Below the pieces are notes generated by a model, which did no database searches, was not told the origin of the DNA, and saw only the letters and a list, made by a program, of their open reading frames with translations. This document shows positions 26,137 through 35,636 of a stretch of DNA of 64,000 bases, one piece after another. How positions within the stretch are numbered: position 1 is the first letter of the stretch; every line of letters starts with the position of its first letter. Made by a program: the position numbers and the translations under genes. The DNA lies in NCBI GenBank assembly GCA_027214385.1, contig JAPVXR010000001.1, positions 62,001 to 126,000 on the forward strand, in the 5' to 3' direction. The stretch is from Cryomorphaceae bacterium 1068 (GTDB lineage: Bacteria; Bacteroidota; Bacteroidia; Flavobacteriales_D; Cryomorphaceae).

Positions 26137-26793
26137 TTAGAACCAGCCAACTCTAATGCCCGCCCCGAAAGATAACCCGCTGAGGTCGCTGTCCTCAATA
26201 TTTCTCAAGTCACTTCCACTGACATATCGGTAAGAACCGCCCAACGTTAACTTCACATACTTCACCAAATTGACCTCCATATTGATGCCGGGCTCTAAGA
26301 CAAAGAAGATCGACTCGTCTACTAAGTAAACGTCATTCGGATAACTCCTATCGTAAGCGTCTGTGAGGTTAGACAGGCCTGCCCAGCCACCTCCGATCAG
26401 AACGGGTACGGAAAAGTGAACGACCTTTTGATCGAAGAAAACAGGCTCAATAAAAAAGCCTCCATATCCAAACTCCACGGATAGGTTGTCTCTATAAAAA
26501 TTGTCTTTGTCGTCGTAGTCAATTCTTGTAGGCATTCCGTATCCTGCTACACCAATATTGAGTGCGTGATTCAGTGTAAAAACCAATTCGCCACCTACCA
26601 TCACGGCAGCTTGATCCGTTACTTCCGTTCCCTTGACGTTTAATGAAAGGTGTCCTCCAAATCCGCCGTCCGACTTCATCAGTGTTTCCACCTCTCGGGG
26701 TTTCTTTGCATCTGTGTAGATGACTTCCGTTTCTTGTGCTTTGCTGTAGCCGAATGCCAATATGGCTAGGGCTGTAATGATGATAGTTTTCAT
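26137..26793 (-). CDS. Small outer-membrane beta-barrel protein
   Basis: A 218-residue protein with a Sec leader (LAFGYSKAQ) and then an N-terminal 25-residue linker followed by about eight amphipathic strands (GGHLSLNVKG, AAVMVGGELVFTL, FYRDNLSVEFGYGGFFIEP, VKLTLGGSYRYVSG) and a terminal Phe (GAGIRVGWF). This fits a small outer-membrane barrel. I cannot name the family. It stands alone between the sigma operon and a gap with dispersed repeats. Confidence 0.7.
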   Translation of the reverse strand: MKTIIITALAILAFGYSKAQETEVIYTDAKKPREVETLMKSDGGFGGHLSLNVKGTEVTDQAAVMVGGELVFTLNHALNIGVAGYGMPTRIDYDDKDNFYRDNLSVEFGYGGFFIEPVFFDQKVVHFSVPVLIGGGWAGLSNLTDAYDRSYPNDVYLVDESIFFVLEPGINMEVNLVKYVKLTLGGSYRYVSGSDLRNIEDSDLSGLSFGAGIRVGWF

Positions 26794-26860
26794 GATAGTG
26801 ATTTAAGTTTTTTAAGGTTGTTTATTCTATGCTTTGACAATTCTTTAATCAATTTACTCT

Positions 26861-27015
26861 GAGCTTTAGCGAACCTCACGCTCTACACTTCACCCCCTTC
26901 ATTCGTGTCTCTTCGTGTCCATTCGTGGACCACAAGTGAGCCTGCCGCCAGACAGGCTTCAGCGAGTCTCATGAAGAGCTATGGAAAAAGAAGCTAATCC
27001 CGATAGCGATCGGGA
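26861..27015. repeat. Dispersed repeat cluster with small palindromes
   Basis: The gap contains GAGCTTTAGCGAAC (26861-26874, also at 30662), a CATTCGTGTCTCTTCGTGTCC block (26900-26920) matching the cluster at 23763, a GCCTG-CAGGC hairpin (26940-26957) and TCCCGAT-AGCG-ATCGGGA (26998-27015), a 7-bp stem with a 4-base loop. Such short elements in several gaps suggest REP-like repeats. No gene is seen. Confidence 0.6.
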
Positions 27016-27048
27016 GAACCCGCAAACCCTTCTCGCAGCCCCACAGCT

Positions 27049-27750
27049 TTAGTTTATTTCGATGATCGCACCCGATCCATCAACACTGGAATCAATGGTC
27101 TCGGGATCACCCCAATACCTGATTACTCCACTTCCATCAATTCTTGCAAAGAGGCTATAACCCGCGTGAATGTCTATGCTCCCTGAGCCTTCTATTCGCG
27201 CCTCGGCTATATTGCTCTCGATGTTTGGCGACGTGATGAGTCCACTTCCATAAATAGCGCTTCGCACTTCTTCTGATTCCCCCAGGGCTTCAATTCTTCC
27301 CGATCCGTCAATAATCAACCGTAGAAGATCGCTTTTAGCAATGATGTCTGCCGATCCCGATCCGTCAATCTCTACTTCGAGATCAGCGGAGTAGATGGTG
27401 TCCTCGGCTATAATGATGCCCGATCCATTGAGTAAGATTCGATCCAAGAAATTCTCAGAAATCTCGACCAATACCCGATCGTGGTCAATGTCATTGTTTT
27501 TTTCGTTAATCACCAGTCTGCCGTTGGTCACATATGTTTCTATGTACCGCATCAAATTATCAGGAGCAGTGACTCTAATGTCAAAGTCGAAATCAGGGTT
27601 AATCCGAAATTCATGAGATCCGTCCAATTCTACTTCGCTGAATTGAGATGCTGTTCGTATTTCAGAAATGATAGGTCCCGCATCTTCTTTTTTATCACAT
27701 GCCCAGACTAAGGGTATGACCAGTAGGTAAATTAATATTGATTGTTTCAT
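27049..27750 (-). CDS. GIN-domain (DUF2807) lipoprotein
   Basis: A 233-residue lipoprotein (PLVWAC, Cys18). From about residue 33 it follows the head GIN domain pattern: FSEVELDGSHEFRI, IETYVTNGRLVIN, then repeating short strands with GSG (ILLNGSGIIIA, EIDGSGSADI, LIIDGSGRIEA, AIYGSGLI, IEGSGSIDI, DGSGVIRY). These form a right-handed beta helix in the family. It is likely attached to the outer membrane on the periplasmic side or the surface. The fold resembles that of the DUF4097-like protein in the sigma operon nearby, but I see no shared promoter. The function is unknown. Confidence 0.85.
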   Translation of the reverse strand: MKQSILIYLLVIPLVWACDKKEDAGPIISEIRTASQFSEVELDGSHEFRINPDFDFDIRVTAPDNLMRYIETYVTNGRLVINEKNNDIDHDRVLVEISENFLDRILLNGSGIIIAEDTIYSADLEVEIDGSGSADIIAKSDLLRLIIDGSGRIEALGESEEVRSAIYGSGLITSPNIESNIAEARIEGSGSIDIHAGYSLFARIDGSGVIRYWGDPETIDSSVDGSGAIIEIN

Positions 27751-27958
27751 GATAGGTTTGTTTTAGTGTTCAGCTTAAGGACAATGAAATTGCAAAAGGT
27801 TGCACGTAGCCACAAGAAAAAGTTGATGAACGGCTATTCAACCCTCTTAACAAACCTATCAGAGGAGCTATTTGGACAGGGATTCGAAGTTTTTATTTGG
27901 CTAATAGCTATTCAGAGCATCCGCAGAAATCCCATAGAATTGCTGGACAGCTAAGACC

Positions 27959-30547
27959 TTACCTGAGTATGGTCACGGATCCTTCGATTACTTGATCCGA
28001 AAAACCTGCATTCTCCAATATTCGAAATGTGATCAGATAGAAGTACAACCCTTCTGAGATATCCATCTCCGAAGATGACTCGCCATCCCATAATTCAGTC
28101 GAATCCGAAGACTCGAACACCACTTGTCCCCAACGATTGAAAATTTGAACTTCGATTAACTCGATGCACTCTCCCAATTCGATTTGGAAAAAGTCATTAA
28201 GTCCGTCGCCATTCGGAGTGAAAATATTGGGAGCCTTAATGGATTCCGAGAAATCAATGTCTTCTACTGACACCAAAACGGTGGCTGTCCCTGTACATTC
28301 CTCTATCGTTCCGTTTACGACATAGGTAGTAGTTTCACTCGGCGTAGCGATCGGATCGGGACAGTTCGCACAGCTTAAAGTACTATCCGGTGACCAGCTA
28401 TAGGTGAGCCCTCCACTCGCAAATAGTTGAGCGGATTGACAAGGAAGTATTTGCACATCCTCAGCAGTGATTAACGGAATGGGATTTACCATTAGACTAG
28501 CGATAACGAGACTATCACACCCATCAATACCGGTCAGAGTATCTGTGTATTGCCCTGATTCTGATCGGAAGGCACCCCCGATGAAGATGCTATCACCCGA
28601 GCAGATCGAAACACTTAGATTCTCTTCAATCGCTGCTACTACCGATAGGGTAGTAGATATGATACTATCACAACCTGCTTCATAAAACAAGGTGTCGGTG
28701 TAGACACCCGCAGAACTTTGAAAGCTCCCTTCTAAGAATATGCTGTCGCCATTACAAATGGAAAGGTCTCTGGAGAAATCAGCGAACGGGCTTAGCACGA
28801 GGTTGGTGGTTAATAAGCTATCACATCCTGATGTAGCTGTGAGCGTATCAGTGTACAGCCCCGGGGAATTTTGAAAGCTTCCACCCAAAAACGCACTATC
28901 GCCGTCACAAATGATTAGATCAGTCTCTGCAGCAACAGGTGTGAAAACATTGATAGTTATAGATTCGAAATAGTTGCATGCACCAAAACCCACTCCTGAA
29001 ACAGAATAGGTCGTTGTTTCCTCAGGACAAACCGTAGGGTTAAACGTATTGTCTTCTGATAACCCGGGTGCTTCTTCCCAAAAAGCGCTAAAGGCACCTG
29101 TCACCAATAGCACGGTGCAATTGCCCGCACAAATATTGGTGTTTCCTTCTATTTCAATATTTGTTTCAGCCGGAACTGTCCCTTCTACTAATGAAAAGGA
29201 AGTGAGGATAGTGCCGTCCAAACCGGAAACTGCTCCGTAAGAATCGCCTTGACAGGCTGATTGTGGATTTACCGTAAGGCCGGACTCACCGCCTGTTATC
29301 GCGTTCAAGGTATTCGTAGGAATAGTTGCGGAGGTATAGGCTATCGCACCACCTCCGCCACCACCACCCGGCCCGTGGCATTGTGCCCCCGTTTGTCCTC
29401 CGGAAAAGTTGTTATTGACACTACCTCCTTCACCACCCTTTACGGAGACATCCACTTCATCTTGAAAATTACCTACATCTAAGACGATAGTGCCACCACC
29501 GCCAGCGCCACCAGCTCCGTCAATGCCGGCTTCTGTATCAACGGATCGGCCATCGGCACTTATGCTAAAACCATTGGAGACCAAATCTGAAGCTTGGATA
29601 AAGACAATACCTCCGCCTCGTTGTCCGGGAGTGCCTGCCCCATCATTTTGATGACCACCGCCTCCACCTCCGCCTAGAAACAGGCGATCTGAAAAATCAA
29701 GTGCTTTTCCTCCTCTTCCGCCTACTGCTGCCCCTGTGCATCCGCTCCATTCGTTTCCTCCCGTTCCACCTGCTCCGAAATTGGAGCCACCACCACCTCC
29801 GGCGTTCAGGTTGTTTCCACCTCCACCGCCATTGGCAGGAGCACCTCTGCCTGTGAAACCATTCTGAGGCAATAGGGCTATACTTTCTCCCTTGGAACCT
29901 CCTCTTTCAGGGTTGTTTGGAAAGAAATAATTTTGTGAAGCACAGAAGTCTTCTACAAAATAATTCTCTGATTCTTCACCACCACGAAAACCCTGGCCAC
30001 TGCAATTTATCAGGGCTTCCATGCTCAATGTTCCTTCCACTTCCAATGCTAAAACACCTCCCGTCTCGCCATTCCATTGAGGAGCAAAGAGAAAGCTCGT
30101 TACCGTTGCGTTGTCGAATTGTGGAACGAGGACAAGCTGTAACTTTCCGTCTACATCGTATTCGTTTACCAATTGATTTTCCAGATTGATAGTGTTCTGA
30201 ATGGCTGTAATCAAAGAAATCGTCCCAAACTCATAAAATCCCGCCGATGCGATATCAGTGATTTCTCCAAAAGAATCGCCGTTGGTAAGGTCAATCTCTG
30301 CGCCTTGCATCTGGATCAAGAGTACCCTATCGCCAACTGAAAAAGCGGATATACTCTCTACCTCAATTTGATTGCTACACGGACCGCCTACTTGAGTAAC
30401 AGGAGTATAAGAGTTTATTACTCCTCCGATATTCGTATTCTGACTCAGGCATAAAGTCGGCAACGCAATAACAAGCAGGACGATCAGGCTAGTATTCGCC
30501 AAAAATTTCGCGAACACATCTTTAATTAAGTCAGATTGGTCTTTCAT
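27959..30547 (-). CDS. T9SS type B (CHU_C) surface protein with glycine-rich domain
   Basis: An 862-residue protein with a long N-terminal leader (hydrophobic 19-35). Residues about 40-235 form a beta-rich domain, and 235-400 a Gly-rich stretch with (G)5-8 runs and NxxAGGGGGS repeats. Three 51-residue repeats at about 546-690 share (I/V)SICxGDSxFxGG(S/A)FxSxxGxYTDTL, then GCDSL. An Ig-like part (690-765) and a gliding-motility-associated type B sorting domain (770-862: NIFTPNGDGLNDFF, IFNRWGQVVFESS, LWDG, GLYFYLI) follow. It should be exported by T9SS and attached to the cell surface. The conserved Cys residues of the repeats could form disulfides. Its ligand is unknown. Confidence 0.85.
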   Translation of the reverse strand: MKDQSDLIKDVFAKFLANTSLIVLLVIALPTLCLSQNTNIGGVINSYTPVTQVGGPCSNQIEVESISAFSVGDRVLLIQMQGAEIDLTNGDSFGEITDIASAGFYEFGTISLITAIQNTINLENQLVNEYDVDGKLQLVLVPQFDNATVTSFLFAPQWNGETGGVLALEVEGTLSMEALINCSGQGFRGGEESENYFVEDFCASQNYFFPNNPERGGSKGESIALLPQNGFTGRGAPANGGGGGNNLNAGGGGGSNFGAGGTGGNEWSGCTGAAVGGRGGKALDFSDRLFLGGGGGGGHQNDGAGTPGQRGGGIVFIQASDLVSNGFSISADGRSVDTEAGIDGAGGAGGGGTIVLDVGNFQDEVDVSVKGGEGGSVNNNFSGGQTGAQCHGPGGGGGGGAIAYTSATIPTNTLNAITGGESGLTVNPQSACQGDSYGAVSGLDGTILTSFSLVEGTVPAETNIEIEGNTNICAGNCTVLLVTGAFSAFWEEAPGLSEDNTFNPTVCPEETTTYSVSGVGFGACNYFESITINVFTPVAAETDLIICDGDSAFLGGSFQNSPGLYTDTLTATSGCDSLLTTNLVLSPFADFSRDLSICNGDSIFLEGSFQSSAGVYTDTLFYEAGCDSIISTTLSVVAAIEENLSVSICSGDSIFIGGAFRSESGQYTDTLTGIDGCDSLVIASLMVNPIPLITAEDVQILPCQSAQLFASGGLTYSWSPDSTLSCANCPDPIATPSETTTYVVNGTIEECTGTATVLVSVEDIDFSESIKAPNIFTPNGDGLNDFFQIELGECIELIEVQIFNRWGQVVFESSDSTELWDGESSSEMDISEGLYFYLITFRILENAGFSDQVIEGSVTILR

Positions 30548-30855
30548 CCGTCTGCAATTGGTCAGTTAAAGTTAGGATTTCTTCAGAATTGGTTCCTACA
30601 GTTTTCTTGCCAAATTGGTCATGACGCCGTGCAGTTGTGCCGCCCTGATTAAACCCCTAGTGAGCTTTAGCGAACGATTACCGTCCACAGCCTGTGCGTT
30701 CCACTCAGCTGAAAAAGCTTCGTCGGGTGCAAAAAGGGTACCACCGCTCAGTCTCAATTTCAGTTTTTCGTTTAAGTTAACAAAGATGAGCTTCATACAT
30801 CTTTTTTGCTGTGTCACCTCCTCAATGTGGTCCTATCAAGTGAGAGAAGCGAAGC

Positions 30856-30888
30856 CAAAAAAAAAGATCCCACACGGGATCTTCTTTT
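30856..30888 (-). terminator. Bidirectional intrinsic terminator
   Basis: AAGATCCC (30863-30870) pairs with GGGATCTT (30875-30882) around ACAC. A runs precede and T runs follow on the plus strand, so the hairpin can end transcripts from both sides. On the minus strand nine T follow directly, the better case. Confidence 0.85.
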
Positions 30889-30908
30889 TAACCTTTTAAA
30901 TTTATTCT

Positions 30909-30948
30909 GAAAAAGAAGGAATGGAAAGACATTGAAGCCTTCCATTCC
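30909..30948 (-). terminator. Second terminator-like hairpin on the minus strand
   Basis: GGAATGGAA and TTCCATTCC (arms 30918-30926 and 30940-30948) form a 9-bp stem around a 13-base loop. On the minus strand TTCTTTTTC follows. It stands 27 bases before the stronger terminator, so transcripts read towards lower coordinates would be stopped twice. Confidence 0.65.
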
Positions 30949-31282
30949 AATTTCATGTCGTTCAGCTATTACTAACACCAAATTAGTGCTGAATGACGCT
31001 TAAAAATTCGGACCATAAGGACTTTCCTCACCTCGCCCGACTGTTTCGCGAAAAACATTGTTCCTTCAAATCTATTTATTAAGTGTTGATCAACAAATGA
31101 TTACACAGTATTTAACCTGCGTACACTATGTCCGTGCGAAAACGTACAAATCGATGATGGGAAATTTGCCGCTCCTGCCACCTTTGTCTGCTCCTAACTT
31201 CACTTTTTACTACACTACTGCCAATGCATATTTTAACATCGTTCTAAGATCGATACGCTAAACACATTTTTGGAAGTAGTTT

Positions 31283-32158
31283 TTATTTCAGGTCAATTGG
31301 TGTTACGGTATACCCGAGTTCCTCTAGTTGGTTGATTAATCCGCACTCATACTTTAAGTGGCTAAGCCCAACGGCAATAAAGCAGCTACTTGATTCCAGC
31401 ATTTCCGTAATACTACCCACCCATTTATTGTTTCTGTCGGTTAGCATTAGAGAATTTCTGCAAGGCTCATCGAATTTGTAGTCTATTTCCATGGTGGAAT
31501 ACCAATCTGTTTCTTCACAGTACTTTGAATTTTCGCTACAAATTTTATCAATAATAGCGGCAAGACGTTTCCTATGTCTTTTTCGAGGCATCCCCTCTAC
31601 ATCTTTATTGATGAAGACGATTTGCTCTTCCGTTGTTTCAAGACCACGGACTTGTATGTTCTCTTCTTTTGCCCTTGAGCTGATATAGCCATCTAAAGAA
31701 AGAGAGGTGTCACTTGAACTTTTGTTCAAACATACTTTTTGTTTGAAATGTCTTTGTAGAAATACATACATCTCTGTTGGTGTTATCTTATTGAAATCAG
31801 TCGGACTTGTAGAAAAGAGGTTTTTAATAAAGGCTAGGTCTTTTTTACTCAAATATTGTTTCCATTCGGTTTTAGCGGTTCTCTGATTAATAATATCCTC
31901 TGCCGTTCTTCCTGAAATAATTGCACTTTCTAAGATCAACAAATCACAAGACTCCAGAGCTTGGTTCGCACTGGTTAAGGTATCAAAGAATGCTTTTCCG
32001 AAAGCGTGATGGGTTCCGAAAAGGTAGGATGTCATAGTCGAATCTTGACCGAATATTTTGAAAAGAATGGTTTTATCCCGTGGCGTATTATTTCCCTCTT
32101 GACCAATCATATAAGTAAAAGCGAATACTAGTAAAATGGCAATGCTGGTTTTTCTCAT
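31283..32158 (-). CDS. TraB/GumN family protein
   Basis: A 291-residue protein with a Sec leader (1-19, TYMIGQ). It shows the family hallmarks: an early strand with SYLFGTHHAFGKAF (about 43-56), an ILESA segment and a C-terminal SCFIAVGLSHLKYECGLINQLEELGYTVTPI block. The family has metal-dependent peptidase-like folds (TIKI/GumN/TraB), but its role in bacteria is mostly unknown. It lies eight bases after the hypothetical gene at 32167-33075 and may be cotranscribed with it. Confidence 0.85.
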   Translation of the reverse strand: MRKTSIAILLVFAFTYMIGQEGNNTPRDKTILFKIFGQDSTMTSYLFGTHHAFGKAFFDTLTSANQALESCDLLILESAIISGRTAEDIINQRTAKTEWKQYLSKKDLAFIKNLFSTSPTDFNKITPTEMYVFLQRHFKQKVCLNKSSSDTSLSLDGYISSRAKEENIQVRGLETTEEQIVFINKDVEGMPRKRHRKRLAAIIDKICSENSKYCEETDWYSTMEIDYKFDEPCRNSLMLTDRNNKWVGSITEMLESSSCFIAVGLSHLKYECGLINQLEELGYTVTPIDLK

Positions 32159-32166
32159 GGTCTTTC

Positions 32167-33075
32167 CTATTCAGGAAGCTCCTCCCAAATGATTGTTTTC
32201 TCGCCCCCCGGAGTGATGAGAAAGAACTGTGGACGCGGATTTTTTCCTGCTAAAATTGATGACGAGAAAAGTAAATATCCTTTTTCACAAAATGCGATCC
32301 AATGAGGCGCAAAAGGCTCCCGAATACTGAGCAAGATAGACTTCTCTCCTGTTGGATCAATTCGTTCAAATGTGCGCTTCCCCCAATAGGCGTAAATCAA
32401 GTTTCCATCGTTATAATCCGCTGCAAAAAGTGTATTTCTTCCTAAAGGGGGATCGTCTATCTCCTCTTGAATCAAGTGCTCCCATTTGCTGAGTATCTCA
32501 CCGTTTTCGTTTACGAGCAAGCAACCTGTTTCGGTATTTAAAATAAACCCCACCGATGGGATACGCTTCATTCGGGAGACTTCTTCTTCGGTTTTAAAAT
32601 GCTTTTCAACTGATTGATTCTTGCCCATCCGATATATTTCGGGGTATCTCACAAAGACTATTGAGTGTTCAGACTCCACCGAAAAACCACCCTCACCTAC
32701 GTGCCATTTGTCTTCGGCCCAGTCCCACCAAAGCTCGACTTCGCCTCCTTCCTGATACCTCAGAATTCTGAATTCAAACTTATTAGCCGACCGGATAAAT
32801 CTTCGCTCTAAGAGGTAGAGAAGATCACGGTCAGCGTAGAGCATAAAGTCACTGGCAGAATAATCAGATGTGAAGAAAACCCGGGTTTGTCCCGACTCAT
32901 CGTGCACCATTACACAGGAATGATGCTCCTTATTATCGATTGGATGGACATATGGCCAATAGATATCTCCCTTGTAAAGGGCGATATTTCCAGTGGGATG
33001 TGCTACAAGAGGAGATGTTTTAGCCAACAGGCTAATGAGAAGAAGCGATAAATAAAGGACTCCGTTTGTCTTCAT
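32167..33075 (-). CDS. Hypothetical secreted beta-propeller-like protein
   Basis: The start is set at ATG 33075 (MKTNGVLYLSLLLISLLAKT), giving 302 residues with a Sec leader ending in LVAHP. The rest is made of beta strands with aromatic residues and hydrophobic turns (ALYKGDIYWPYVHP, FMLYADRDLLYLLERR, GNLIYAYWGKRTFERIDPTGEK, GYLLFSSSILAGKNPRPQFFLITPGGE), which suggests a propeller. I recognise no named family. The next gene, TraB/GumN, follows within eight bases. Confidence 0.6.
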   Translation of the reverse strand: MKTNGVLYLSLLLISLLAKTSPLVAHPTGNIALYKGDIYWPYVHPIDNKEHHSCVMVHDESGQTRVFFTSDYSASDFMLYADRDLLYLLERRFIRSANKFEFRILRYQEGGEVELWWDWAEDKWHVGEGGFSVESEHSIVFVRYPEIYRMGKNQSVEKHFKTEEEVSRMKRIPSVGFILNTETGCLLVNENGEILSKWEHLIQEEIDDPPLGRNTLFAADYNDGNLIYAYWGKRTFERIDPTGEKSILLSIREPFAPHWIAFCEKGYLLFSSSILAGKNPRPQFFLITPGGEKTIIWEELPE

Positions 33076-33211
33076 TTGGTACTGTGACTTAACAGTCAAC
33101 CTCATTCCACTTAAGTATCGGTTATTGCATTTGTGGTGCGAAATCCCGCATTTTTTTGGATTGCTACTTCAAGAGTACCCTCTACAGGCTAGCAGCTTGA
33201 AGCCAACAAAA

Positions 33212-35626
33212 TCATTCATATCTCAAAGCAATGACCGGGTCAATTCGATTAATCCTACCGATGTGAAATAAGATGATCACTCCGGAAAGCAGAAGCGCCA
33301 ATAGGAGGCTGAGTCCCGCCAACAAAGGACTGATATCCGCCTTGTAAGCAAAGTCGCTCAACCACTCGTTCATCAAGTAAATATTGACAGGCGTGGCAAC
33401 GAAGAAGGCAATCACCAAGACCAGCACAAAGTCGCGCAGGAGCGTCCAGGCAATGCGCATCGATCCCGCTCCCAATATTTTGCGAATCCCGATTTCCCTG
33501 ATTTTTGACTGGACCGAAAAGCTGATCAAGGCAAACAATCCCATCGCCGCAATTACAATCGAGACGATCGCAAAAAACCCGAAAATCGAAAAGAGGTTCT
33601 TCTCTTCGCTGTAGTTGGCGCTTATCGATTCGTCCAAAAAGTTGAGGTCAATCGGATGATTCGGCGCCAAAGCCGCCCACTTTTCTTCCACTTCGTCCAG
33701 AACTTGTGTGTAATCTCCCTTTTTGAATTTGATGCTTATTGTCGTCCCTGCATTCGGGTTGTAACACAAAGCTAAGGGCTCCAGTGGGCTATGTAAGCTC
33801 ATAAAGTGAAAATCATTGACGATACCGACAACGTTCCCATCATTGGCTGCGCCTCCATTTGGCAGCAATCCCCATTGCATGCGTTTATTCAAAGCTTCAT
33901 CACCCCAACCAAAAGTCTTGGCCGCCGTCTCATTGATTACAAATGCTGTCTGCGCATCCGTCGGGCGGTCTTGCGAAAAATTCCGCCCCTCGAGCAATTC
34001 CAATTCGAGCACTTCCAAAAAGCGATCGTCCACGAAAAGTACGCGAATAGGTTGCTCTTTGAGCTCGCCTGCATTGCTTTCTATGCGGAACATCAATTCT
34101 CCCGTTTGGCCCGTAGGCATAGAAGTATTGGAGACGGCTTTAACCCGCTCATCCGCTTTTAGCTGATCGAGAATGGGATTGAGACGCTTCGTCACCACGG
34201 TATCTCGAGGTAAATTAATGGTCACAACATTTTCCTGATCGAATCCCAAATTCTTCTCGTGTATGTAGTTGAGCTGTCGATTGATAAACAGCGTTCCTGT
34301 GATCATAAAAATTGAGAAGACAAACTGCGTCAACATCAATCCCTTTCTCAAGACTCCGATTCCTCCGCCATTTGGTATATAGCCCCGCAAAACCCGCAAG
34401 GGCTGAAAACTGGCCAACACAAAAGCAGGATAGCTTCCCGCTAAAATGCCCACCCCAATCAAAATGGAAAATAAAATGACGGGCGTATTTCCTTCAAAAA
34501 CATTCGCCAAGGTGAAGTCCTTTCCACTGATACTATTGAAATGACCAATGGTGAGCTCGGTAATGGCCAGACCAAGAATCAACGCCAATAGAGTGATGAT
34601 AAGCGACTCCCCCAAGAATTGGACGGCAATCTGATTTTTATCTGCCCCCAAGGTCTTTCGAATGCCCACTTCCTTTGCGCGTTTGCTGCTCTGAGCCAAG
34701 GATAGATTGATAAAGTTAATGGCCGCTATCAGCAATATGAAAATGGCAAGGAGGCTGAATACTGCAATGTAGTTCATGTTCCCTTTCGGTAAATCGTAAT
34801 CGAATCCATCGGCAAAATGCAGTTCATCCAGTGGAGTCATCGAAAAGTCTACTGTGGCATCAACTCCGTTGGCTTCTGCCCAAGGTTTCACGTATTTGTC
34901 CGTCACAGCTGCGAGCTTCTCGTCAAATGCTGCTTCGTCGATTTCTGACTTGAATTTCACGAATGTGTACAGACCGATTCTGAACCAATCACTATTGAAG
35001 TCAGCCAAAACTTGCTCTGGAAGAGTCGATAACGACAGAAACCCAGAAGCTGCGATTTCACTGTTTTTTGGAATGTCCTCAATCACTGCTTCAATTTCGC
35101 AAAGGCTGCTATTGACTTTGATCTGCTCTCCGATGGCATCTGCCGGATTGACAAAAAACTTCCGCGCCAAAGATCGCGTTAGCACAACCGTTTTCGGTGT
35201 TCGTAAGAGCCCCTCCTCCTTTCCATGCAAAATCTTGTAAGTAAAGACTTCATTAAAAGTGGAATCGGTCAACATCAGACTGCCTTCTTTCAACACCACA
35301 TCTTCCCGACTCATCTCAGTACCAACACCCATAGACATAAAACGAGTGTAGGACTCTACCTCGGGATAATCCTCCAAAAGGGTAGGGCCCAAGGCCATAT
35401 TCGAAAGAGCCGCGTTGATCTCTCCACTCATATTGAGCAAAGACTGAATGCGATAAATCCGGTCGTCATCCTTGTGGTAACTGTCGTAACTCAGCTCGTC
35501 CGATACGTAAAGGGTAATCAGTATGGTGCAGGCAATACCAAAGGCCAAACCCACGATGCTTACAAAGGCATACACCTTATTCTTGACGAGGTGTCGAAAT
35601 GCGATTTTGATGTAGTTCAATAACAT
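33212..35626 (-). CDS. ABC transporter permease, MacB/FtsX type (two-domain)
   Basis: Start at ATG 35626 (MLLNYIKIAFRHLVKNK), 804 residues. It has two FtsX-like halves. The first has a transmembrane helix at about 20-42, a periplasmic MacB-type domain (45-265) and three helices (about 265-415). The second begins with RKGLMLTQFVFSIFMI (about 425-450), followed by a second periplasmic domain and three helices (about 670-795). Conserved LAxSSKRAKEVGIRKTLGA and SKIREIGIRKILGA segments precede the helices. It works with the ATPase encoded 10 bases upstream and with the HlyD-like adaptor to export or extract envelope substrates. No outer-membrane factor gene lies in the window. Confidence 0.9.
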   Translation of the reverse strand: MLLNYIKIAFRHLVKNKVYAFVSIVGLAFGIACTILITLYVSDELSYDSYHKDDDRIYRIQSLLNMSGEINAALSNMALGPTLLEDYPEVESYTRFMSMGVGTEMSREDVVLKEGSLMLTDSTFNEVFTYKILHGKEEGLLRTPKTVVLTRSLARKFFVNPADAIGEQIKVNSSLCEIEAVIEDIPKNSEIAASGFLSLSTLPEQVLADFNSDWFRIGLYTFVKFKSEIDEAAFDEKLAAVTDKYVKPWAEANGVDATVDFSMTPLDELHFADGFDYDLPKGNMNYIAVFSLLAIFILLIAAINFINLSLAQSSKRAKEVGIRKTLGADKNQIAVQFLGESLIITLLALILGLAITELTIGHFNSISGKDFTLANVFEGNTPVILFSILIGVGILAGSYPAFVLASFQPLRVLRGYIPNGGGIGVLRKGLMLTQFVFSIFMITGTLFINRQLNYIHEKNLGFDQENVVTINLPRDTVVTKRLNPILDQLKADERVKAVSNTSMPTGQTGELMFRIESNAGELKEQPIRVLFVDDRFLEVLELELLEGRNFSQDRPTDAQTAFVINETAAKTFGWGDEALNKRMQWGLLPNGGAANDGNVVGIVNDFHFMSLHSPLEPLALCYNPNAGTTISIKFKKGDYTQVLDEVEEKWAALAPNHPIDLNFLDESISANYSEEKNLFSIFGFFAIVSIVIAAMGLFALISFSVQSKIREIGIRKILGAGSMRIAWTLLRDFVLVLVIAFFVATPVNIYLMNEWLSDFAYKADISPLLAGLSLLLALLLSGVIILFHIGRINRIDPVIALRYE

Positions 35627-35636
35627 AGAGTAGGTC

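Larger units (their letters stand above)
30548..31282. other. 735-base gene-poor gap with hairpins and dispersed repeats
   Basis: No convincing gene is found. A 73-codon minus-strand frame (30596-30817) overlaps dispersed repeat elements and has no homologue I recognise. The left third holds repeats shared with 23.7 and 26.9 kb. Two terminator-like hairpins face the minus strand (30856-30888, 30909-30948), and a branched hairpin lies at 30961-30993 (arms 30961-30966 with 30988-30993, and 30971-30975 with 30983-30987). The part 31060-31282 shows no signal. The region could hold the 3' end of the TraB/GumN transcript or a small RNA. Confidence 0.45.

Noticed and set aside
27751-27958. Gap between GIN lipoprotein and type B T9SS genes
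   Set aside because: A 70-codon plus-strand frame is the only candidate and shows no motif; no signal was found.
30596-30817. 73-codon minus-strand frame
   Set aside because: It runs through dispersed repeat elements and ends in repeat-derived residues; no family was recognised.
31021-31060. RNase P RNA-like motif (GAGGTGAGGAAAGTCC on the minus strand)
   Set aside because: The motif recalls the conserved GAGGAAAGUCC of RNase P RNA, but only about 140 bases lie between it and the terminators and no other conserved region is visible.
30974-31060. 28-codon minus-strand frame starting MFFAKQSGEV
   Set aside because: It overlaps the branched hairpin and has no recognisable homologue or ribosome binding site.
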